This document shows, piece by piece, positions 24,680-35,755 of a DNA stretch of 64,000 nt. This stretch comes from Tetrastigma voinierianum (taxonomy: Eukaryota; Streptophyta; Magnoliopsida; Vitales; Vitaceae): positions 1-64,000 of the forward strand of contig JAEQBH010007406.1 in NCBI GenBank assembly GCA_016808115.1, written 5' to 3'. The notes under the pieces are model-generated. The model saw only the letters and a program-made list of their open reading frames with translations. It was not told the origin of the DNA and did no database searches. The position numbers and the translations under genes were made by a program. How positions within the stretch are numbered: position 1 is the first letter of the stretch; each line of letters begins with the position of its first letter.

Positions 24680-27157
24680 CTGTGGTGTCTTTACTGGACG
24701 ATACCGCACTCCTCCTAGGAATTTAGCAAATGGTGTTTGAATTTGTTCAGAACATATACTCATAGTATTCACCACCACGGTCGGATCGGCGTTTTATTCT
24801 TTATTGGAGTTGATTTTCAACTTCAACTTTGAAACGATTTGAACACTTCCGGAGTGATTGGACTTTCACGAATGAGATAGAGTAGCCATAATGTAGAGCT
24901 AAATACATAAGCATTGAAAATATTGTTGGTCATTCCATGAAACCGTAGGAAATGGCCCTAAATATCTGTATGTATCGGTTGTAAGACATACGTAGCCTGT
25001 TGGCACCCAATCTCCTTGTGTTTGTTGTTTCCCTTTGTACAATTTATTATTTAAAATCTACTTGAAATCCAGGGAATCTAGAGTCTATCGACATAAACCT
25101 TTCAATTCTCTTTGGAATCTGTGACCCTAATCTCTTATGCCATAATGATATGAGGAATTCTAGGTTAATTTTCTTTTAACACCTTGAGTGCTTAATTGCA
25201 AGAGTTTCATGATATGAAGCGAATTTATCAAACATATAAAGGTTATCTACATAAGATAAGGGCCGATTACCCGACCAAATTTGAATTACGAAAAGACTAA
25301 ATTTATTATTTCCAAGAACAAGGCTACTCTTCAAATTTATCGATATGGAAATGACCAATTCCTTGAAATGACGGTAACATATGCTTCTCAAACAAATCCA
25401 AATAAGTACTGAATTTTAATAATAACCTAAATGTCCCAGTGCCTCGCTTGACCTTCTTGCCGCCGCTGCAAGATGTATCTTTCACCATCATTTGGCTTTC
25501 GGCAACTCGAGGCAGCCATGCATGGACACGCTAAATGTAGTGGATTTGCACAGGAATCTATCCACCAAGTGTGTTTAGGTACGAAGTCAAATTAACCTAA
25601 ACAAACTAGATTAAGAAGTGTACCTTTCTTTGTGAAGCATGATAGACAGTGCCATTAGGCTTCTTTTATGTCCCATTTCAGTAGAAAAACAACCATGTAC
25701 TTTTTTCTTTATGTTGTTTCTTTTGATATGGAACCTCTATAGCTTCTTTATCCTTCTTTCTTTTCTTCCCTTTATCCTTTGAAATTACCCGGTCAAATGA
25801 GCACTTTCTATGCTGCCTTGACCTTTCCTTTTCTTGCACAATGTGAGATGAGCTCATTAGAGATAGGTCTCTTTTGGCGATTAGCTCTGCATAAATTGTT
25901 GAATTGTGTGGAAAGAATATCAAACCAAATACAAGCAAATCCTCATAGGGTCGAGTTTATGTGCTCTTAACTATGAAAGCGAAATGAGACCATTTCCATA
26001 ATGTACTCCTGTATTCCCATTACCTTTATATCTCATTGAGATGAATTTCTTTCCAGTCGTACTGTTTCAGACTTTTATTTCTTAGCGAATATATTCTTGA
26101 TTTCTTGAGACTTTCTTTGCTTTGTCTTTATCGTTTCGGATATTGTGCCTGAATGCTTGGAATGGCCTTCTTAATGATCATCAAACACATGCGATTTGAC
26201 TTCACCTTTCAATATATTTTCATCGGAGGAACTTTCAGCAACTAAAGTTGAGGAAGAAGCCATACTTCATAGATACAGAATCATGACAGAACTATTTGGA
26301 GGTTCTCATGCCATGTGGTTTATTATGCCATTTAACTGCTGAGATAGAATTAATGCTGGCATTAATGTTGAGTAGAACTAGTAGCTGAATCTAGAGACAA
26401 TAAACAAGCAAAACAAACTCACATAAGATGCAAAACGAAAAATGAAATTAAATAAAGGCAAACCCCATCTCGAAGATCAGGACACTCTATTAATATTTTA
26501 TCTTTGGATAAAAAATATTAACTTATAGTGATATCTTGGTGTAGTAATCAAATACTGATAGTAAGAACATATCGAATGATAAATCTTCCTTTGGGCGATT
26601 TATTATTAATATGCGATATAATATTATAAGTTATTCCATAGTGCCCTTTTCAGTGCATTCAAATATCAATTTCTATTTGTTTAATTAATATTCCTTTTAA
26701 GATTACGGGCACATAATCAACATTATATTTGAACCATTAATTGCAAAGTGACTACTTTGGTGACATATTGTTAACTTCAAAATGTATATATAAACACCTA
26801 TATTTGAATGTAATTTTGTAGCCCATCGCGACTGCTATATTCTATTTAAATCTACAACCTTATTAAAGTGTATTGTGTCTATTCATGTTTATTTTTCGCC
26901 TCTTGAAGATGCTTAATACTCATTTGTGTTCTCCTCTTAGGGAAGACATCCTTTAAAGACAATAGGTCTTCTGCAGCAGTAATTACATGTACCACTTCGA
27001 TTGCAGGTATATTATACTTCAGGGACATGAATCATAACTAATTATTCCTTCAGGGACAAAGTAAGTTAGAGCATTTCTGGCCAGGTCAGAGAAAAAATAA
27101 TAAAAAAAAACCTTTTAACTTATTCTCATGATTCAACAAGAAGTATATGATACCAAA
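24680..27157 (-). pseudogene. Copia B leader-gag-protease-integrase fragment, minus strand
   Basis: Read from 27157 down: PBS complement (TACCAAA at 27151), leader, gag (26.3-25.7 kb), zinc-knuckle region, protease (about 25.6-25.2) and integrase (25.1-24.68). The frames at 25678-25938 (lysine-rich gag end) and 25176-25391 (protease end) are the longest open parts. About 270 bases of integrase here (24685-24950) repeat what is at 22020-22267. Many stops; inactive. Confidence 0.75.
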
Positions 27158-27621
27158 TGAGAGATTTAAAAAAAATTATGTGAAGGCCTTCTGAGCAGTT
27201 GCTCTGCAGATATAGAATCAATCTGAGTTTTGCAGGCTTTGCCAGTCTTCAGTTCGATAAGTCTGAGGCTTTATGATCTTTGTTCAAGTAGTTTGAGGCT
27301 TTGTGATCTTGAGATCTGCTGGTTTTATGCAATATTTCTCGACAATGGGAATCGAGAAGAAAGAAACTTTGTTTTGATGCGGGATCAAACCCTATTTATA
27401 ACGATTGTAATACGTATATGAGCAGTCCACATTCTTACATTCATTTATTACAATAATAATAAAAATAAGTGCACTCCTCACATTCATGCCCACACTTTAT
27501 AATACTATTAATTAAGGCCCCAAAACTTATTAATACTTTAATTAGCCCTAACTTTGTTGATAGCCTACTATGTTTCTGTATTTATTATTTAATATATCAT
27601 TATATATTCGGTTACTCCAAC
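27158..27621 (-). repeat. Copia B 5' LTR, minus strand
   Basis: The LTR runs on the minus strand from about 27621 to 27158, with the PBS complement ATACCAAA directly to its left. Its start reads CGTTGGAGTAACCGAATATA where other copies suggest TGTTGGAGTAA. It abuts the right half of outer LTR A at 27622. Confidence 0.75.
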
Positions 27622-27953
27622 GGATGTATCATGAAATTTATTCATCGGAATAACATTCACTATAAATAGGTTATGGTCTCCAAGTATATGAACCTAAATT
27701 TCTTTCTATCATTTCATTAGAAGAGAAACTCTAAAAATTAGAGGGCTTGTATATAAGACTTGAAGATCACTGATGATCACTTTAAGTTACAGTTTACAGG
27801 TTTGAAGATTAAGATTAATCTTTTTTTCATCTATGTCTATTCTGGATTAAGGTGCAGCTTCTACTTTAGCTTATACTTTTGATGATTTGATATGAAAGAT
27901 CTTTTGATGATGGTTTCTAACTTCATTATATCACTCTTCTAGTTTCTTTAACA
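27622..27953 (+). repeat. 5' LTR of outer Copia element A, right part
   Basis: The sequence resumes the LTR A match that stopped at 11933. It aligns with 32930-33230, including CACTATAAATRGGTTATGGTCT and the GGCTTGTA-ATAAGACTT block. It ends TTTAACA at 27953. Confidence 0.75.
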
Positions 27954-27972
27954 AGCGGTATCGAGTCACTTT
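27954..27972 (+). promoter_or_regulatory. Primer-binding site of Copia element A
   Basis: GCGGTATCGAGTC directly follows the LTR end and resembles the tRNA-Met complement TGGTATCAGAGC used by plant Copia elements. Confidence 0.55.
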
Positions 27973-28821
27973 CATGTTGATCATTGAAATAAGTTTCTCG
28001 ATTTATCATGCTAATGGTTAAAGTATGATGTGAATTGAGTTCTTGTTGTCAAAGATGCTATGAGATAGTATGCTTTGCATGTACTCTTATGGAAATTTCT
28101 TGAGGGAAGAGTGCACTTTCACCACATTGAGTTATAGTTAAACTATGATGGTTTAATAACATCAACAGTCTTTTTATCTTCATGTTCTAGGTTTGAACCT
28201 TGATAATGGGTTTGAACTTTCTATTATTTACGTTTTTGGAAAAGGGCTTTATTTTATTATTAGCAAGAGTTATGAAAGGAAGAGATGACTCTTCAATGCT
28301 GATTTTGAATCACCATAATAGTTCTATTAAGATTAAATATAAATTCAAATACTTGGCTATGTTGTTTAGTGTTTCAAATGAGTAAATTGAAACATAAAGT
28401 CACCAAAATGACCTCTCTTGTGTAGATTGCTTATAAGAGATGTTGAATATGGTGTGTAGGTATATTCATGTGAGTAATAGTTGGCCCAAAGGAAGGTGAA
28501 TACTTGGCGAGATGCCACATATGTGATGACCAAACATGTGACAATTATAAGGTTGTACATATTATTCTTAAATGATCAGATGATTGTTTATTTGGCCTGC
28601 ATTATTGTCAGTGTTTAATTATTACAAAAAGAATACCATTAAAAATTAATATTACCGTCTAAAGACTTTATATTAATGTTGCACTAGGTATCCTGAGATG
28701 GGATGAGCCATTATTTGAATGATTAAATTTTTGTTTTATTTATACATGGTATATTTATATGGTTTACTTTGTTCTCTCATTAGATTAACACACTACAATA
28801 TATGCTAATCTAAATTCTATA
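27973..28821 (+). other. Untranslated leader of Copia element A
   Basis: The leader has no coding motif. It resembles the leader of Copia B in places, for example the GAGATGGGATGAGCC region near 28692 compared with 14258. It is interrupted by the Athila-like LTR. Confidence 0.5.
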
Positions 28822-31013
28822 TGATGAGTGCAAAACTCATCTATGTTTTAAAGTTCATTCACATGTTATTTTGTGCATTTTATATCCATATTCAGCTCAT
28901 AAAACTCATAAAATTTCCTCTAAACTTGGTTTTGTAGAAGTTATTGATGAAAAGCAAGTGATTTGGCAATGAGCAATATATTTCCAAAAGAAGAGTCCAC
29001 CGAGAGTCTCTGGCCTTATTCTTGGGAAAAGATAATTTTTCTGTACCATCTGGAACATCAAATGGTTCAAATTCCCTCATAGCTGCATTCTACATTCAAA
29101 GAGCTTTCCAACGTACTCACACGCCCAAATCGAGTTAAAGCGAAGAAGTTATGGCCACGACAAGTTAGAAAAGCGATTCTTTGTCCGAGGAAAAATTTGT
29201 CGCGACGGGAGGTATGTCGTGACGAGAGGTATGTCGTGACGATGTCGCGGCAGGAAATATATCGTGACGATAACCAGCGACGAGGAAGTAATGTCGCGAC
29301 GAAGGCACGTATCGAGACCCGGCCTTGCGGCTTATGAAAAATGAAAATTGAGTTTTGACCTAATTTCAAGCCCCATTCACCCTAGGACCATATATATATT
29401 TTCGTTTTTTTTTTTTTTTTTAGGTAAAGAAATGACGGAAGATTGAGCCTCTCATGGGGTTTCTACAGGCTGCATTTTTAAAATTTTTTAAATTAGTTTG
29501 ATTTTGAATTTGAGGCGGTTTTAGAGCATATTTTGTTTTCTATTGAAGATATTTCAGTGTTGTATATTAGAGATTCGATTTAACAAGGTTCGAACAATTG
29601 AAAGTACAAATGCGTTTTCTCTCTCATGGGTTTTCTCTCTCTAAACTGCTCATTTTCTTAGTTTTTCTTCTGATTTTTATTTTTAATAGATCTTAGAATA
29701 GTTTTTCGAGCATGTTTCTATTGAAGGGATTTTGGTCTTTGTACCCGGATATTCAATTTATTCTTTGTTGAGGTGAAGAGATTTAAGCTCAAATGCAGGT
29801 TTTTCTCTTCTTTCTTTTGATTTCTTTCTTCATTTTCTTACTTTTTGTTTGATTAGTGATGATTGAAATCCAGTGTGAGACGATAAACACCTCTAGGGTT
29901 GGGGATTAATTGTTGAACATTTGATTTGCGGGTTTTTCGATTTATTTTGTGGGTTTGGCTTGAATTTATATAATTGGTATAGTTCATATAATGAATTGTT
30001 CGAATATTAGTAGCTTATACCCACAAAGAGTACATTATCTTGCTCACGTTAAGGACACTCCCGGAAGGTGACACGAGATGGAGATTCTTGAGTAAAAGCG
30101 GTAACTAGGGGTATGCTGATAATATCTTGGGAACTAATGAACTGCGAAAATTACTTTGATAGATCCTTTAATTTATAAGCGGTGTGGTTAATTGATGATG
30201 TATCAATTTAGTTAATCGGAGGTTTCTCCTTAATTACGAGTTAAAGAAGGATCTTGATCGTGTTGCAGGCCAATCAAAGGAGATGAAAATTTTATTAGAT
30301 TTGAAGGGCTGAGATACCAATTACATTGGAAGGCATTATCCTATCTATCAGGGCAAATTGTGGAGTCTAAGAAATGGTGTGAAGTATTGAAAAGAAAAGC
30401 AATCAAATCTTAAAGAGTGCAATTTTACAGTAGCTATTTAGACCCATTTGTCTTGAAAAGGAATATGGATCTAACTAGTGAAATATATGGTGTGCGGAGA
30501 AATCAATCTATATACTATTATCTTAGACAAATCCGGCTTCAACTGCATATAATGTTGCTCAAGGGAAATCGCAGGCGTTTTTATATGATTATCCACACGT
30601 CCACCCAGTGACTCTCTTCATACCTTTTAGAATTAAGTAGTTGTTTATTTTGGTAGATTTTTGGATAGTTTTAAATCGGTTTTTGTTTCAATTAAATTGA
30701 TTTTATTAGACATCCTACTTGGTCGCTAAATAGTGAAAGAGCCCTTGTAATTGGGGTAATCAAATTCCAGTTAGAGAGAACCTCAAATCCTCTGACTGGG
30801 TCGATGTCAGAACTCTTATAGTCACTGGCCTTGTATGACCCATGCACTTGCGAAAGGGTTAGTGTTAGTAATACTTTTATTTCAATTTTTGGTATGCTTG
30901 CTTTTGTTTCAGTCGGTTTTGGTATATTTACCACATTCACTCCCTTGACCATATTTTCACATATACATCATTTGTTGGTCATTTTACAAGTTTTTGGCGT
31001 CGTTGCCGGGGAT
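28822..31013 (+). mobile_element. Athila-like Gypsy LTR with its primer-binding site, inserted in Copia A
   Basis: The block starts TGATGAGTGCAAAACTCA and its LTR appears to end near 30988. It is followed by TGGCGTCGTTGCCGGGGAT (30995-31013), one base from the PBS used by Athila-type Gypsy elements. The LTR would be about 2.17 kb, a plausible size for this group. Copia gag begins only 35 bases later, so the rest of the Athila-like element is deleted. No target duplication was found. The open frames in this block have no recognised protein. Confidence 0.65.
29198..29322 (+). repeat. 17-bp CG-rich minisatellite
   Basis: About eight imperfect copies of TGTCGYGACGAGAGGTA start at roughly 29198, 29215, 29232, 29243, 29260, 29277, 29292 and 29310. 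It is an island of CpG-rich sequence inside AT-rich LTR DNA. Confidence 0.8.
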
Positions 31014-31047
31014 TAGACAATAGTCCTTTGGTAATAGTGTCATAAAT

Positions 31048-32214
31048 TTGTATATGTGTTTTGGTCCGGTTAACACTATACCAGTTATTAATGGTACTAA
31101 CTTTAAGGACTGGAAGGATAATGTTTTAATTGTTCTTGGCTACATGGATATAGACCTTGCATTAAGGGTTGAGCAACTCCCTTCTCCTACAAACTCTAGT
31201 TCTTCTAAAGAGAATAAATTTTATGAGAAGTGGGAGCGTTTGAAGTGCATGAGTCTTATGATCATAAAGAAGCGACATTAGGAAACCTTTAAGGGTGTGG
31301 TATCCGAAGGGGTTACCAATGTCAAACAATTCCTTGTCAAGATTTAAATGCACTTTGTCAAAAGAGATTAGGCGGAAAAAAGTATGCTTTTGCTTAGCTT
31401 AACTTCCATGAGGTTTAATGGCAAGGGAATTCATAAGTGAGTACATTATGGAAATGTCTCATAATGTTTCAAATGAAACCCTAAAGATCCATGTATCAAA
31501 AGATACACTCATACATTTGGTCTTGAACTCTCTTCCTGCATAATTTAATCAATTTAGTTGGTTATAACTTTTAGAAGGAGAAATGGTCTCTTAACGAGCT
31601 CATTTTATTTTGTGTGCAAAAGGAAGAAAGGTTGAAACAAGACTGGACAGAAAATGCTCACTTGGCAAACACCTCTAAAGACAAGGGCAAAAAAAGAAAA
31701 AGAAATGAAGCTACTAAGGGTCTATTGCAAAATAAGCAAAATAAGGATGAAAATAGTTGCTTCTTTTATAATAAGCCTAGACATTTCAAGAAGAAATGTA
31801 CCAAGTACCATGCCCAGAGGGCAAAGAAAGGTATGTTCCTTGCTTTGGCCTATTTAGAAAACAAGTTAGCTTCAATATCTAGAAGAAACACTTAGTGGTT
31901 AGACTCTAGTGAAACTTTTAACAAAAGTGTTTCAATAAAGGTTACTTAATTGTATTGATATCAAGTTCCTAATTACTAAGGAAAGGATTCAAAGTGGTTA
32001 AATATCTATAAAGAACATTGGCACAAACTCCATGATTGGGGATCCGCTTACCAAAGGTTTTCCACCTAAGATCTTTCGTGAGCACATTGCTCATATGAGT
32101 GTTGTATCAATTGATAGTATTTGTGGGGAGTTTGTATTTGGGTGCCTTCAATTTGTAGACATTTTTTATGGATATTATCTACAAAATGAAGTTTATTTTT
32201 TAGGTTCACTCTAA
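31048..32214 (+). pseudogene. Copia A gag fused to RNase H tail
   Basis: The first frame (31048-31281) has the Copia gag N-terminus (VNTIPVINGTNFKDWKDNVL). The next open part (31614-31895) holds the gag C-terminus and zinc knuckle (KPRHFKKKCTKYHAQRAKKG). A protease start with a changed active site (xWLDSSET) follows. From about 31950 the sequence jumps to the end of RNase H, with DPLTKGFPPKIFREHIAHM at 32038-32094. Integrase and RT are absent. It is a deletion derivative of the same coding family as Copia B but with different LTRs. Confidence 0.8.
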
Positions 32215-32524
32215 ATCTTTTTATATTTATATCGTTAAAGAATAAAGTTTGACCAATTGGCAATAGACATGTTTAAGATCACATTACATGTAATTTTCAT
32301 GTTACGCATCCATACTTGATCTATGTTATTGACTATATCGATATGTGACCATTGATGATTATTTACGATAAGCAGACGCCGCTTAGATCGATCCTATATA
32401 TTGATATGATTGATGTACTAGATTATTAGTGATGTTTTAGTAACAGATACCATTTTTTGGGCTCACTTAAGGTTATTTTATAATGCAAAATTGTATTAGA
32501 TATATGTGGCCTTGAACCATAAGA
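32215..32524 (+). other. 3' untranslated part of Copia element A
   Basis: Sequence between the RNase H stop and the 3' LTR. It matches the segment after RNase H in Copia B (near 18360 and 23850), including a GGCAATAGACATGTTTAAGATC-like word. No coding content. Confidence 0.5.
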
Positions 32525-33250
32525 TGTAGGAAATTTTCTAAAATGTGGAATCCATATATCACTAAATATGCATTATTATTATCTAAGGAATTAACTCCAA
32601 TGAAGTGAACTGGTCAAGATTCAATGAGTTAAACATTCATATTTAGTATGACTTTGTAATGTGTAAAAACCAGTTGTCTTATTTATGATTTTATGATGGG
32701 CTACATTAGAAATAAGAAATGAAATGTCATGATTATTTGTGATGAGTAATGTACCATGAATCCTCTTAAAGGAATGTATCATGAATATAGAAATGTATTA
32801 TGAATTCTCCTAATGGGGACACATCATGAATCTTCTAATGAGTATGTATCATGAATCTAGTAATTCATCACTGAATCTTCATAGCGAGGATGTAGTATAG
32901 ATTCAACAATGTATCATGAATCATCATAAAGAGGGATGTATCATGACTCTTCATATCAGGGTATGACTCACTATAAATGAGTTATGGTCTTCAAGTCATA
33001 GCCTTACTAGTTTCTATCATCCCATTAGAAGGAGAAAAGTGTAGGAATTAGAAGGCTTGTACATATAAGACTTGGAAGATCCAATTAATCACTTAAGTTT
33101 TGGTTACAAAGTTTGAAGATTAAGATTAATATATTTTTTCATCATATTTATTATGGATCAAAGTACGCTTCCGTTTTAGCTTATACTTTTGATGATTTGA
33201 CTTGAAAAGAACTTTTGATGGTTTCATCTTTGAAAGTTTTACTTTTCTAA
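32525..33250 (+). repeat. 3' LTR of outer Copia element A
   Basis: Starts TGTAGGAAATTTTCT. From 32750 to 32960 it carries about eight degenerate units built on GTATCATGAATC, spaced about 28-30 bases. It matches 11537-11933 and then 27622-27953. The right edge is uncertain because it merges with an RNase H remnant at 33230-33250. Confidence 0.75.
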
Positions 33251-33860
33251 CATAAAGCTCTCTAGCCAAAGCACGAGTAGCCTTATTGGCTTGTCGTCTA
33301 ACAAAATGAACAGAGAAATGGCTACCATGTTGACAAAGAAACCGACAATCCTTTATAATAACACCAAAGTCTGAATCGTCTGATTTGATAGAATGAAAGC
33401 CATATTCCACAACAATCTTCGCATCAAACTCGAATACAACCGAAGATAAACCCATCCTCAGTACCTATCTCATATCGTAAACCATACACTTCAGCCTCTC
33501 TTACTGTTAATTATACCCCTTGTATATGTGTAGCAAAACAGCCAACAAACTCTCTAATTCGACTTGTTCTCTACATGCATTAACCCATAATTGCACTTTA
33601 GAAAACCTTCAGCTGCATGGCGGTTTCCATACGTAGGGAACTTCATGTAGTTGAGCCATTCTACTACTGGTATACATCTCTTTTTCTCTGTGGCTAACCA
33701 TGCGACTCCATACATACATACCTCTCATGCTGCTGCCTGAAAGTGAACAGATCAGAGATGATGGAACCAGTTCCTCACCATCCTCCCATGCTCTACTTCT
33801 ACTGTTGGCTTTATACCATACGGCCTCCCAACTACTCTTTACAAAATGACAAGCCATGAA
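33245..33860 (-). pseudogene. LINE-type RNase H (RVT_3) remnant
   Basis: The minus strand (33455 down) reads VVFEFDAKIVVEYGFHSIKS and then HFSVHFVRRQANKATRALAR. This is the end of the RNase H-like domain found in plant non-LTR retroelements: the second acidic residue, and the RRQAN-A--LA helix. A related frame continues to 33857. There is no intact reading frame and no start. It sits between Copia A and the BCHC2 promoter region. Confidence 0.65.
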
Positions 33861-34789
33861 AATATGCCACTCGTCTCGTGTTCAACATCCTGTCAAGCTT
33901 CTTTAAACATAGCTGAATCTAGTGGGAAGAGTATATTCTTGCATACTCCAAATGATCAGTACTTTGATGAGCTCATAGTAGCCACTATTGTTTCCATGCT
34001 TTCTCCCTTTCCAAATGTAATCCCACATTGTTAACTATAAAACGTTCTTAGATAACATATTTTAATTGTTTTTCTATTGCTCTTTAATTAAGATTGTTTT
34101 AAAGAATAATTAAAATAAATATACAAAATATTAAAACACTTCAATAAATATATTCTTTTTTTGAGATAAAATATAAATATATTCTTAAAATATAGTTAAC
34201 CATATTTTAATTTTTTAAACATGTTTTATTTTATAAAACATTTAAAAACAAATTTTAAGAACCGTTTCCGAAATGTTTCAAAAACAAAAAAAAGAGCAAA
34301 AGAACCGTTTCAAAAAACTATTTTGCTATTTTGATGGACAGGCCAATATTTCAAAGATATTTGGAAAACACTTACCCAAGACCAAACCTCCACTTTGTAC
34401 ATTTGTACCATGAGGAATAAGCAAAAGACATGCAATAACCCATATGCACATTTAATGGAATTTATTTATTTAATGATATAAATGTGGGTATATTAGCCAA
34501 TGGATGCGGTCCACGTGGAACGACGTCTATTGCCTTTTTCCTTTTTCGAAAAATATTGCTTTTATTAAATAGGAGAATAATAATGGATGAATGAAAAATG
34601 TACTTCCAAACGGTTTTGAAAAATAGGCAATATTATTTTGGTGTTTTTTTAAATTATTACTGTTATATAGATTTAGTATTTTGTATTTTTAATATTTTAT
34701 AGAAAAAAAATCAAAGATATTCTATATATTTTTCTTGTTTTTTACAAAAAAAAAAAAAAATTCAAAAATCATAGCCAAACACCTCTATG
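33861..34789. other. Upstream flank of the BCHC2 gene, no gene seen
   Basis: AT-rich sequence with A runs near 34745. It must contain the promoter of the BEACH gene, but I see no TATA box I would defend. Confidence 0.45.
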
Positions 34790-35755
34790 GGTTTTTGGTT
34801 TGATCATGCGCTGGAACAAAATGATGTCGTTTTCTACATCTTGCCTGAAGAAAGGGAAAAATGTTCGAATTTGTATCTTTGTAGATGGGAAGGAACGACG
34901 ACATTAAAGTTCTTGCTAATTGGTTGATGATCATTTCCCCTACTGGAATTACACTCCCATCCAAGTGATCAAACTGATGATCATAGTGACGTTGGACGGA
35001 AATAGCAAAGCCGAACCTGGAGATAGCGTTTTCTGTCTCGTTTTTGACTTCAGGCACTACTACTATAGACCGACCCCACCCTATTTGTTGATTTCGCGCT
35101 CGATTCGCCTCCACCTCTCTCTCCCCAACACGACTCCGCTATTGGATCCAATTCCTTCAGGTGATATTATCGCCTCCTCCTTTCTGCACATTAATGGAGA
35201 TTTCAATCTGATTCGTTTATTTCTACCATCATCATTCTTCTGCCTCAATAGTACTATCTGATTTTATGTTTTTATCCGTTCAGATAATTTTTAAAATTTA
35301 ATTTCATTGACCAATTTGAAGCACTAGTTCATCGTTCAAGTAATTTTTCACAAGCTGAATCTGTATTGTTCCTCATTTTTCTCTGATTCATTTTTTACCG
35401 CTCGGATCTGCTCCAGATCAGTTCTAACATTTCATGGATTCTACACGCCTTAGTTGAGTGAGCATTTTGATTTTTATTTCTTCCCCGGATGTAAAACCTA
35501 ATATGATTTGAGGAATTTTTTTTTTCCGACCCTCACACTTGTATTGGCAACCGAGGAATCTTGTTTAAATTGAATTTGAATGAGAAGTCAGTGATTTTGA
35601 TGACTGTATCAACTTTGGGGTGGATGAGGACCAATGTATGATTTGTACATGATCACTGATGTTTTTGAATTGATTTTGGTATTCAATATTTTTAGGTCGC
35701 GTGTAAATAATTCAAATAATGAGGGTATACTAGGTCAAAAGAAAGCATTACTATA
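34790..35755 (+). other. BCHC2: Probable 5' UTR region of BCHC2 with an intron
   Basis: A pyrimidine-rich stretch (35040-35160) ends at a CAG|GTGATA donor at 35160/35161. A TTTTTAG acceptor ends at 35695, 60 bases before the ATG at 35756. A leader intron of 535 bases would be typical for a plant gene of this kind. This is inferred from splice signals; no transcript is available. Short open frames here are not convincing genes. Confidence 0.35.

Noticed and set aside
13480..27621. One simple full-length Copia element
   Set aside because: Strand changes at 19170, 22275 and 24680 and repeated domains rule out a single insertion.
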